Part shown: piece after piece, positions 1 through 11,200 of the stretch
Layout of the letters: each line of letters begins with the position of its first letter
Position numbering within the stretch: position 1 is the stretch's first letter
Assembly (NCBI GenBank): GCA_000469685.2
Contig: LS997565.1
Span: 41,069,166-41,133,165, forward strand
DNA length: 64,000 bases
Source: Haemonchus contortus
Lineage: Eukaryota; Nematoda; Chromadorea; Rhabditida; Trichostrongylidae
Direction of reading: 5' to 3'
Translations under genes and position numbers: made by a program
The notes under the pieces: generated by a model
Databases searched by the model: none
What the model saw: only the letters and a program-made list of their open reading frames with translations
Told to the model about the DNA's origin: nothing

Positions 1-628
1 TAGTTGTGTGAGTATGCGCAAAATAATGAACAGGCGCGTGCGTCGTGGTCAGAACACTGAATGTAATTTTAACTAACAAATGCTCCTAACCTGAAGGATT
101 GCTGCAAAATCAACAGATCGCTTGTAATGTTAACTAAGTTGATAACTAAATAGTCCGAGAAATGACAATGTCAAGTTCTTAGAAGCCACAATATGCTCCT
201 AGTCCGCTTTTCTGGTTAGCTCTTGCCGTTTCTGCCTTTTTGTGTGGCTGTGGAAAGCCGTAGAGGTGTGATTTCTGCTTACATTCAGTGTCCTCTCGAA
301 GGCAGCGTACAAGGAAGATTTTTGTGGCTCGGTGTTGTTTTCTTTTTTCGGGGTTATTCAAAATTTTGGTGTTGTTGTTTCAGTTTTGTAGAACACAAAA
401 AACAACACACCGCACATTATTTTGTGTAACCCGTTAATATTCCTCAATAAGTATCTCTATCTCGACTATTTGATTTGGGCCACGCCTTATTCTCAATTGT
501 CCAAACGTTGATGACACTCTGTCGCACGCATTTCTTCTGTACGAGTTTCATTAACTTATTGTTTCTTGAAATACCACAGATGGGTTTTGCCACCTTGATT
601 TCTCGGAGGTATCTGTTGTGACGCCGTC
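1..628. other. 5' flank of the PRMT9-like gene
   Basis: No coding exon with convincing splice sites was found here. The stretch presumably holds the promoter and 5' UTR of the methyltransferase gene that starts at 629. A possible splice or trans-splice acceptor (ccacag) ends at 579, directly before an out-of-frame ATG that opens a short 13-codon ORF ending in TGA at 618-620. In the main reading frame a TGA at 596-598 lies upstream of the ATG at 629, so translation cannot start earlier within this exon. Confidence 0.4.
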
Positions 629-3600
629 ATGAAATATTCGCTATACTTAGCCAGAAAGTATGCCGCTGAAGGCTGGTGGGATCGGTCCATTCGACATTAT
701 CTTACTGTACTGTATACCTATCAGGCAAGTTTTAAGATGATCTTGGCCTGAAGCTGTGCACAGTTGCTCTTCACTCTACACTTACAGGATGTTGAACAAC
801 GTGAAATCGAGTTTGCTGAAGAGTTCCGTACAGTTCTTGAGAGCTGGATGTGCTATTCACGAAATGCCGACTCATGCCTTAGCGCTTTGTTCGCGCCGAT
901 TCTAAATTTGTTCCCGAAGTGCGTACCGATCGTAACATTACTTTCAGAACACGTATCTGGAAGTGCCTTGTTCTTAGAGGGTAAGCAAATTCCTTCTTGA
1001 ATTTTCAGTTTTTTGATCCGTTTTCTTGCTTTTGTCGCCATTTTATAGCCTCACTTCCCTCTAGTTTAAATTTGCAAGTGTCCGATTCAACATCGTTCCT
1101 TGTAGCCTTTCCTACTACTTGGTCAACAATCTAACAATTAGTCGTTTCCTTAAAGTTGTGGCGGATTCTTCAAGACTTGTTGAGCAATTCTGTGAGAGAA
1201 AAAGAGGGAAAATATATGAGGAGAGTCTCGATATCGTCATGAGATATTTATACCTTTCTTATCGTTAGTGATTGAGTGTCTGTGATTGTGTTGCTATGAG
1301 AAAACGATATAGATTTTCCCATTCTCCAGAGAAGCTTAAAGTTAAATCACTCGAAATCCCCAGGTAACTCAGTGCCGACAAGGTACTTGTTCCTTTTGCG
1401 CAATTATCATGGGCCTCTTCAAATTCCAGACCTTTGCTGTGTGTTTGAAGAGCTGTTCCAGTGAAGGTCTGTGCAATTGAGGGGACATGGTTAATGAACA
1501 TTCGAACCTTCATGTCGCATTTTCGGATAAATTTCGAGATTGTTTTCTAATAAGATTAGCCTGTAAATCCAGACAGTGGCGAGACCGGCGTCTGCTCATA
1601 CGATAATCTGAACGCGGCTATCAACGCAGAATGCGATCAGTTGATGGGAGCAGTATTTCGTGTCTCCTCAGCAAATATGAGAAGTGGTGTCTTCGACCAA
1701 TGGCACATGTTCATGATCAATGATCAGGCAAGAATTCGGTCGCACGTTATTCTTCCCGTTGTGATATTTCTTGTTAGCTGGCCATGTTCAGGAAAGAAAC
1801 TCAATGTTTTTCGATGCTCTGAAGAATACGATTTCTCCGAACGATCACGTCTTAGACATTGGCACTGGAACGGGGATATTGAGTATCTATGCTGCCAGGT
1901 CTGTTATGCTCGATTTTGCACAATTTATAGCTATCGGTATTCTGATCTTCAACGTTTACGGTGCCGGTTGATTAAAATTCATGGTTCCCGCTGTTTTTTT
2001 ATTGTTTTGTGAATTCAGCCTGTTTACTTGTTCGGATTGATGTGGTATGAATGCCATAGGTCCTTCTTTATTTCGTCAAAATATTTTCTCTTAATTTCAG
2101 ATGTGGGGCATCGAAGATAACGGCGATTGAGGCAAACCCAACACTTTACCAGATGGCCAAAAGGATTCTTGCATTGAATGGTGTGGGAAATGTTAAGGTA
2201 GTTCAAGAGTATTCATACGAATACGATCCAGATGAGGACGACTTGGTAAGTAATCCTGACCTTGCAGTATACCTAATTTCACGGAAGTTTTCTAGGCAGA
2301 TGTGGTTGTATCGGAGATACTTGATTGTTGTGCTTTCGGTGAAGGAGTGATCCCAGCTTTCCTTGATGCTCATCTCAGGCTCGCTACTAATACAGCCCGT
2401 TTCATACCTTCAAATGTGAGAGATTTATTCACATTTCTCGGTTATGAACAACTTTCAGATTAATGCATATTAATAGGTCACTTTGTTTGCGACGTTGTTA
2501 GAGTCACCGTCAATTTACCTCAGCCATTCCTTTACGTCACCGTCGGGCAAAGAGTACCGGTCTGAGTATGTGCCATGCAATGGACAAAGTGAGTAGCGCA
2601 GTATCTGCGTTGGCATTTCTCTTTCACTCTTCATGACCCAATTACTTGAAGTCCGTTTACTGCTTACGACATTTGTACGGATATTTTTAAATTATCGTCC
2701 TTCTGCGCTATCGTTTTGTTGTTTCTGTCCCGTCCATTCATCCATTTTAATAATGCTCTATGCATTTTTCATATTTCATGCTCATACGCCATTTGCGAGT
2801 TCAACCTTTTCCAAATACGAGGGTTGCCTTTTATATTTCGGGATTTGGAAACACTAGTGTAGCAATCTAGCAACTGACACCACTGTTGTGAAGTTTGACT
2901 ATTTTGAGGTTCCGTTGCAAAATTTGAGCGCGATTTGCATTGTTTACACTAAGTTATAAGATTTTGTTTCGGCCAAGTTATGGAGTTTAACCGTGGGCAT
3001 TTTCGCGCGACAACTTTCGACGTGGACTAACTCAACAGCAATGCATGGATGAACTTGGTTCAATTTTCGGAAATGAAGCTCCATGCAGGATCAGTGTTTA
3101 TCGATGGTACAGTGAGTTCACCCGAGGTCGTATTTTACTCGAAGACGAATTTCGTGGAGGTCGTCCAAAATCAGTTGTCGTTCCGGAAACAGTTCATGCT
3201 GTGCACAAACTAATACTGTGAGATCGTCATGTAACCTATCGTGAGATTGAGGCAACCTTAAGCATTAGTGGGACTAGCTTACATTCATTTTTGCATGAAC
3301 ATTTGACCGTAAAAAAATTTGTTGGCGTTGGATCCCACGCCACGACAATGCGAGCTCCAACACATCGGCTCAAACAACCGCATTTTTGAGCACTCAAAAC
3401 AACGATTTGACAGGTCGTCAGCCATGTAGCCCCCGGGTGACTTCTTCTCATCCCGTACGTAAAAAATAAAATGAGAGGTCAACGCTTTTCGACACCTGAA
3501 AAAGCCGTTGATGCGTTCATAATGCATGTTTTAGAGTTTTTTAATCAGAGTGGCAAAAGTGCTTCGAAAATTGGTTCGAGCCCATGCAAAAAAGTATAGA

Positions 3601-6600
3601 TCTTAATGTGGAGAATTTTGAAAGGCAGTCGAGCGATTTTCAATAAATAGTATTTGTTCCTGTTCTCAAATCCCGAAATATAAAAGGCAGCCTACGTACT
3701 AATTCGTACTCGACAGCATATGTTCATTGACACATAAACGACAATGTAGCTCACAAGTGGGACCGCGTGGTTCCCACGGGATAACAGTAATTTTTTATTC
3801 AATTCAGCTGTTAGCTGTAATACCATTCTCTCATTCTTTCATGGAACCGTCAAATAACACCCAAATGAACCCATTACTGCTTGGCCCCAGAAAATCTTTC
3901 ATTTCAAGTATTTTGAGTTCCAAACCGTATCTCTGCCTCTTTGGAGGAACGGTGTCCAAATGAGTTATATTCCCCTAAGAGTAACAAGTGCCTCATCGAG
4001 ACTGACTGTCTTGGGATACCTCTGGTGCTTCTTGCATTGTTTAATTAAAAAAAAACGTCAAAAAAACGATGTTTTGGAAAGATCGCCGTTAGCACCTTCA
4101 CTGTTGTCGGCTAGGCGACTAGTCTGCAAAAACTCTACGAAAAGATTTGTGGACACTAGTGAGCTCATGATTGAATGACAAAAAAAATGAAAATCCGCAA
4201 ATGGTCTCAAAGAAAAACAGACCACAAAGTCCATTTTTGAGTCACCGTCGCGGATCGAAAGAACCAACGCGTTGGTAATTCGTAACCTTCTCCCCTAGAG
4301 CGCGAGTGTCGCCAGTGTTGAACTTTTCTTCACCTAGCTGAGCGAGGATCAGGTTGATGATTTGTTCTTAAGCCCTGTACTATTCGATGATGTATTTTTT
4401 GTGTTCAGAGCCACCTGAGCCATATTGGTGTATACGGGTCTCAGATTTGGCTGATGCAAAACATCTCTCGACTCCTCACCGATTGTTGGGAGTAGACTTT
4501 CAAAACGTAAATGAGCTTCATCGATATGTATTTGGACAATCCGGTGTTATAAAGGTGGAGTTATTCATATTTAAAATACAATCTAAATAAAGACGAACTT
4601 ATTTCGGCAGAAATGGTTTCCATAGTAACTTTTCAAGTGGCTTCGAAATCGTCTCCTTTTTTTAAATTCTATTTTCGTTTTGTAATCTTACTTCCTTTCA
4701 GATTTCAACAAATTGCTCAGGAACACTACATGCTGTTGCAGTCCATTTCAAGTAAGTCAGTTCAGAGAAGACGGTCGTCCTTGGTGTAATCATGCTAATG
4801 GGATGGTTTTTGATATTCAATTTGTGGTTATGGATGAAATTTTGAAAAAAAGAGCTTGCTTCGAGGGGACTCGCTATTTTTTAGGGCTCTTATATGGGGA
4901 GATCAATACATAGATACTTCTAAAAGTACGTGTTGGGAACAAGGGATATTTCCTCTACCATACCCGATGCGTGTGAGTGTTTGTCAGACATCTATTCCAG
5001 ATAGTTTATTCAAAATTGTCTAAATTGTTATCTTCTTCAGTTTCACATATTTTAGGTCAACGAAGGTGATGTCGTAGTTTTGAACTGGACTTTAAAGAGG
5101 ACTAGACTCGATATTTCAGTGGATTTGATCCAAAATTCCGAAGAGGTGAAAGCAACCATATAAGTTTTTCGGCTATTGTAAAGTGATATACTCGTATTGA
5201 TAAAAATCGGGTGAACCGAATTGAACTTCCTCATAACCGTCTTATCCATTCTCGGAATCTAGCTATCTTTTTGTTGTTTAGATGATTCCCAGCCGTGAGT
5301 TAATTCCTCGAAGTCAGCTTGACTACCGTACTATGAATAACGATATGCTGCTTTTTGCGATTACTCGAATGCTACCGTCTGTCAGCAGGTATTCTTGGAA
5401 TCTAGATGGAGAGCTCAGCGCCGAGGAACTCGGAATTGTAAGGTTAGCTAAAAAAAATTTACCCCAACAACCTAGTCAACTATCTTTCATTCAGATACCT
5501 GCCCCATTTTTTGATAGACTCAAAAGATATTCACGGAGCAGTTGAAAGCGAAGTGGACGAAGGCTATGGTAAGAGGGCTGTTTGATTCTTCTGTAACCAA
5601 TATTGACCTTTTGCTAGAACTCATTTTTCACTGATGATGATTCTAGCTGATCAGTGTGTGGTTGTGTGGCCAATACGAGGTGATGGCTCAGTCAGCGAAG
5701 TGTTTCTGAATCTGCTACGGACTTTACGGGCAAGGAATGATATTCCTCTTTCACTGAAGCATTGCGGCTTTCTCACAGGTTTGTTAAATTGCATGCCTTT
5801 TATAATAACATGGATTTGAAACAAATGTTCTTTTTTATAATTGAGAGTTCGTAAGACATTCTGATCTTTGCTGCCAAGCCGTTTTCCGCTCAGCTCGAAG
5901 GACAGTTTTGAAATATCCTTACAGATCGTCTTTCTGCGCATGGGGTACTTGTTTCATCGGAACGTTTGTCAAAACTTACTCGTGTCCGAGAAGATTCTCT
6001 CTGCGGCGCTGATTTGTCTCCGATTCGAATGTACAATCTACTTGAATATAGGGATATAGAAATATGTAAGTCTATTTTAAGATGTGAAATTTGTTTACTA
6101 TTGTATAACATTTTCCAGCAACTTTCGAACACCAAATTTGTTCTAACGAGTTTCGCTTTCTGCATCTCGGGGAGGAGGATACGGAGTTGCTTTCGAAGAA
6201 GATCGAGGTTTGTTTCGATTCCGAAGACTTGACTATTTTAGAGTTCCAAGGTTGTTTCAGGTGAAATGTACGTCCGCAGGCCTAGTAGAGGGTGTTTTAT
6301 ACTGGTGGCAGTTGGATCAATATTACTCAACGCGACAAGATCGCGGAACATTCTTTATATTCAGGGAACCGATCTCGGTGAATGTCGGGACTTTGGTGAG
6401 TTACTGGTCATGGATAAGAATAATCCTTCTCTTTTCAGCAACTTTGTGACATTTTCGGTGTGACTTACATTTTTTCTTTATTTTTTTGATTGTCATGTGA
6501 AATTATTATGGAAATGAGGAACAAAAAGTTTTTTTTTGATCAAACTCTATCATAGGGCTATGCATGAATACGTGATCATGAATACGGCGTTCATATTTGG

Positions 6601-7067
6601 AGGCAGTCCCATTATGAGTCAGATCGGCAACTTTTTTTCAGCTAGTCCGTACGGAACAACCGATTGGCTGCTTCAGAGTCCACTGGCCGGCGGCGACGCT
6701 AGCGACACCCATCGGCGTCCAGTGTTTTCAACAAGTGGCTGGCGTTGCGGACCGGCCGGCGTACTCTGAAAGCAGCCATTAGACACTATCCAGTGCCTTT
6801 CCCACGATTGTTTCATCCATACAGTGATCCGAGAATTTTCTTAAGGTCATATGTCATGATATCCTTGTTTGCCATTTTTGAGGCTAATGGGAAAAAAATG
6901 AATTGTGATCTCGACATAGATTAGCCCCTATAATGAAGTTTATGCACATTTTTTCACTTTCTGAGTTTGCGACACATTTAAGTGGAACAGTACGCCTTTG
7001 TTTTCAGCTCAACATCACTTGTGATGTCTACTGCGGCTCTATTCTTCTGTCCGCTGAAATCGCATAA
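629..7067 (+). CDS. prmt-9: PRMT9-type protein arginine methyltransferase, 18 exons
   Basis: Exons: 629-724, 788-980, 1573-1727, 1792-1898, 2101-2245, 2296-2415, 2477-2588, 4409-4554, 4702-4751, 4885-4972, 5056-5145, 5282-5442, 5495-5568, 5647-5778, 5925-6065, 6119-6207, 6261-6395, 7008-7067. All phases agree and give 697 codons plus TAA. Residues 1-97 form a TPR-like helical N-terminus. SAM-binding motif I (VLDIGTGTGILS) starts at residue 168, post-I (AIEANP) is near 192, and the double-E loop (SEILDCCAFGEG) is at 238-249. The second half keeps PRMT9 landmarks such as STCWEQGIFPL and a degenerate second methyltransferase-like region. PRMT9 is known to dimethylate the splicing factor SF3B2, so nuclear or cytosolic action on splicing is the likely role. 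PRMT7 is the main alternative, but the TPR-like start and the CWEQ block favour PRMT9. Introns 1 and 3 have GC donors. Intron 7 (1.8 kb) carries a mariner copy and intron 17 a palindromic MITE. The protein is shorter than vertebrate PRMT9 (about 845 residues), mainly at the N-terminus. Confidence 0.88.
2818..3696 (+). mobile_element. mariner-family element, internally deleted
   Basis: The element is 879 bp and flanked by TA duplications (2816-2817 and 3697-3698). Its imperfect inverted ends share tgccttttatatttcgggat. Translation from about 2982 gives the mariner transposase N-terminus (for example LTQQQCMDELGSIFG and RPKSVVVPET), with a frameshift near the start and an in-frame stop near 3220. 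The reading then jumps from the block after HEHLTVKK to the late DNASS and MRGQRFSTPE blocks, so the central catalytic core containing the first aspartates is missing. Typical mariners are about 1.3 kb. This is a non-autonomous remnant in intron 7 of the PRMT9-like gene, in sense orientation. Confidence 0.92.
6663..6780. mobile_element. short palindromic MITE, family A copy 1
   Basis: A GC-rich 118-bp foldback begins attggctgctt and ends agcagccatt. Arms of about 25 bp (TGGCTGCTTCAGAGT and its reverse complement ACTCTGAAAGCAGCCA, with one extra base) flank a GC-rich core. It sits in intron 17 of the PRMT9-like gene. The same terminal sequence bounds the element at 40080-40239, so both belong to one family. 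No coding capacity is present and no clear target-site duplication was found. Confidence 0.7.
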
Positions 7068-8291
7068 TCCAGGCTTGAAGTGATGATATTATCGGGTAGA
7101 TTTTGGCAGATAATCGTAGTCCCATTTATGTTGTTTTTTGCACTTCCTTATCTTCTCTTATTTTTCGTTTTTGAAAGTTTTGTAGATAATTACGTGTTAA
7201 ATATCAAACTATCGTCTACACGACTTAACATATTTCTCCGTTCGAGTCACCTCTTGCCTTGCTGTTAGCAGCCACTATTTTTCGAAGCCACTCGATGTAA
7301 GACATAGATCCTATGAATGACAGTAATAAGGTTTCTGTATAAACGAATGAAAGATTTCTGTGTAGCTTTCTACGCTGCTTTGATGCGGTGTTGACGGGAG
7401 GTCTCATATGGGCAAAAAAGATTAAGCTGATTTTGGGACTATTTATTCCGAACTCTCTAAAACTCTGAACAGTACCTTAGGTTGAGTCCATAAGCCCAGA
7501 ATACCTTGCTTCTCCCGGGTTGTTCTAGCCCATATCAGCCCATATAATTTTCTTGAGAAAGCATTAGGTTTGTTCATATTTACAAGTAAGGAAATTCTTT
7601 GCGCTTCAATGGTCTGCGCAGAGCCATAGCCAAATCGGGCGCACTCAAAAAATTGAAGGTCAAAGGCTCGTCAGAAGGGTGAAGGGTAGTGATAGTTTTG
7701 ACAGTTTTGAAATAATTGACGGAATTTCATCTTACATCCATTTGGAATAATTCAGCTGGTACCCTACAGTGCGCATGTTAGAAGTGATACTCAGCCGATT
7801 GAATTGTTCAATATTATTGTAAAGTTGTATGTGGGTAGGCCGAGTTTAGATGAATACGGTAAAGGAACAGTTGATTTTAATTTAATCCACGGTTCATTTT
7901 CCTGATTTGTGGGACAACACAAGGCTTAGGTAGTACTACATTGAAATAATTGCACTTCGTAGTGTACGAATGTAGTAATAATTCTTTATTATAATTAATT
8001 TTGCATAAGAAATTCGCAATCTTTACAAGAGCACCTGATTGCAATGAAATCGTATAGCGATATCACAAAAGTATTATGAAGAAAGCCCGCGTGATTGAGA
8101 AATGTTAAGGATCATATATGTGAAAGATAAAAGAATGAAAGAATCAGACGAAAGATTGGTGGATTTGATCGGAAAGAGCGATTCAGTAGAAACTCAATAG
8201 CTTAGAGCAAATTCAAATTGAAAATCTATACGACTAGGTAGAAAATAAATGGTATCCTTAATATGAAACTCTAGGATGTTCACAGGAATAG
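7068..8291. other. intergenic region between two convergent genes
   Basis: This 1.2-kb AT-rich stretch separates the stop codon of the PRMT9-like gene (plus strand) from the stop codon of the MAM-domain gene (minus strand). It should hold both 3' UTRs. A canonical AATAAA lies on the minus strand at about 7985-7990, roughly 300 nt after the minus-strand stop. I see no canonical AATAAA close behind the plus-strand gene, which may use a variant signal. No other gene is visible. Confidence 0.5.
7985..7990 (-). terminator. possible poly(A) signal of the MAM-domain gene
   Basis: Plus-strand tttatt reads AATAAA on the minus strand, about 300 nt downstream of the minus-strand stop codon at 8292-8294. 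Position and sequence suit a nematode 3' end, but this is only a six-base match in AT-rich DNA. Confidence 0.35.
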
Positions 8292-11200
8292 CTAGACATT
8301 AGCACATTGTCCGCTTTTCAGTGATACATTGTCCATGGCCATTGTCCGACTTTCATTGGCTGAGTTGTAGAAAAGGAGGAATATCTGAAAAATGAGTTAT
8401 TTCGAGTAGGGCACTTGCTCCTGCTCGATATTAACCCACATCCTGAGATGTATTAGAAAGGGATCGATCCATACATTTACGAAGAATAGTTTAAAATCTC
8501 ACCCTGTCGACTTGCTTGACCCTTATCCTCGCCCTAACCCGGTTCCAAGCTTTTGGTTCAACCTTTTGTATTTGGCATCTGGAATCGATCAAATCGAATA
8601 AAGCTCCGCCGAAATATTCGTTCACAGATGTTAGCTTGAATTTTCGACTCACCGTTGAATATCCTCAACACAAATTCGTACATCGATTCCTTCAGTAGGG
8701 TAAACATCCAAAGACAACGCTATTGGACCTCTAAATGGACCTCGCCGGAAAAGACCAGCATAACCGCCACCATCCAATTGCGATATTCCGTAGCGATTAG
8801 CTGGAATTTTTTGATTTTAACGAGCTCCGTGGACGGAGGAGTCTAACTAGGAAGGGAGGTGGGTGTAGAATTGCGAAGTTTCACAATAATAATTATGATC
8901 AACAAAAACGTTTGATATTGGTACACTAGTTTTTGGAATACGGCACATTTTGGGTTTCGCCCGAAACTGTGATGAAGTTGGAATGTATTTTTACTGAGTA
9001 TGGGTGCTTTTTCCCGAAAATCGCGTCGCGCTCGCCGCACCCGGCTGCGTGTAGTCACGCGCTTTGAAGAGAAAGGCCTGGATCACCAGTCAAAATATAC
9101 GGTAGCCGTTGCGGAACCAATGCCTCTTGCCATAGGAATTCAACCTCCTCCTACCCCCTCCACCTTCCCTCCTTTTCACTTATATGTATAATAGGTCGAG
9201 AGTCGAGAGGAGCTAGAATAATGGTCTTCCAGTCTAGCCCTTCCGTTGATACTGTAGATAGCATTGATTGCTAGTCAGGCCTTCAAAACATTGCTTGTTT
9301 CGAAGATCGTTTGACTGAAGGACTATCCATAAATGCGACCCGATGGCGAACTATCAGCTTATACTTGTGGATCACTGCATGGAATTGCTCAGCGCTTTAA
9401 TGTCTCCTGAATTGGGACGACGGGTCAGTGGCATGTACCAAGTGGTCTAACAAAAGTGAACCCTATGCTTCGATGAGCAGTAATCATCACTAGTTGTCTT
9501 TTCTTCCGTCGATGGGTGCTTCTAGTCAATCTGAGGCTTTCCCTGTTCTTGGAATTAGAAAAATTCTGAGAAAAATCTGTTTGACTGGGGGAAAACCAGC
9601 TGTTTGTGGAGTTGGTAATCACGATAATTACAAAAACAAAAGATAAACAGGTAAGGAAAGCAATTACGATCAAATAAGACTAACTTTGGTTTTGCTTTGA
9701 CGCAATACTGAAATTACCGTAGTTTTTGCCAACTGTGTGCATATCGATCCATCTACAAAAAAAAACGAGGAATAAAATTTTCTTCGATAATCGGGAAGTA
9801 GGCAGAAGTACCCACCCGCATTCGTGATCCTTCTCGAAATCACATAAACTCGTCAGACAATATGAGCATCTGCACGTGATCTGATCACCGGCAGCTTGAC
9901 ATCGACCAGAGCTAAATTTCTAGCTTTGTGAACTTCTAGAGAAGTTTTCAGACCAATTCAATGCATTTTCGACCTTTTGGTTGAGTGAATAATGAAAGGG
10001 AACTCCTTCCGCGCTGGTGCTTGGAATTTATAGGTTTATTCTATGTGTAATGGGCGGAAGTGGTGTAGTGGTAAGTGGCGCACTATCTCACACGCACGGT
10101 CAGGGGTTCGAATCCCGAATGCCCGCCCAGGCAAACCAAGCCTTCCATCCCTCAGGGGTTGGTTGATTGGTACCAGACTCGTCTGGGAGGATAAAAGCGC
10201 TGGCTTGTACATAAGTTAGCCACTTCAAGTCGTTGTATAGGCCACATACGCACTCATTACGCCACTACGATTCTGAATGGAAGTCGAGTGCGGGGCGCAT
10301 CCCTCAAACGGGATTGATTAACGCCAAAAACTATATCCTTCATCCTTTATTTTATGTGTTACCGAATTGTAGGGATGTGAGATTGCTAACTCGCTGAGTG
10401 TTGTCGAAACCGCTCGAAAAGTTCAAAATCAAAAGGAGTTTTTACCAAAGGAAGTTCTGCAGGCTCCCTTAGTGTATCTATGACCAACCTGTTGTTGCTG
10501 CTCTTTTTGCAACTCCGATCGCACACTTCATCACCATCCAATCGTGCACAGATATTCAGCTCTTCAGTCACCTCATTCCGGGAGACTTCGTCCTGCTGGT
10601 GGTTTTGTGCTGATGCACGTGGCCGAATGTGATCCGTTATGTTGTGTCGTGCGACTGGGTGTTGTTTTCTTTCTTTGCGATGTTTCGTTGAGGGCGGCCG
10701 ATTGCCGCCATCTACACGGCGGGTCGGCGATCGTCTCAGTTGACAGAGGCACCTTTTGTTAAACGGATATTCACGTTGACGGACACATCGTGCAGTTTTT
10801 CTATAAAATCAATACGATCCACACAAATCAATGACGAACTAAGGGGGAGGGGCGGACTAACCCATCGGTTCCATCGTTATAGCATTTTTGGCGACATTGT
10901 AGTAATCCTAGTCGTCCGATACAGATCTGATCATACGGTAACGGAACCGAGCGATGCACGATTGTTGTGCATTCACCTAAAGGAACAGAGATTAATCAAT
11001 TTTATGCCATATAAAGGTTATTCTTATAATAGAAGATTTCCCAGCTCGATAGATTTCTAATTATTTTCCATTTTTTATGGTGGTCATCGGCTGATGTCTT
11101 CAGTTTCGGAGAACTTTCTCCTTTATTGCCCAAACTGCACAGAATCGTGTTTGATACTAGCTAATGAGCTCTAATGGTTTCAAAGTCAAAAGCTCACGTT

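Noticed and set aside
10051..10127. Functional tRNA gene
   Set aside because: A and B boxes and a 7-bp terminal stem are present, but the T arm mispairs, extra bases precede the 3' stem strand, and the sequence continues into a SINE body found in other copies.
10453..10800. A single long minus-strand open frame across 10489-10800 as one exon of the MAM gene
   Set aside because: It needs a phase that does not match the preceding exon and gives an arginine-rich low-complexity stretch. Splitting it into 10753-10800 and 10489-10609 keeps all phases and places the cysteine module correctly.
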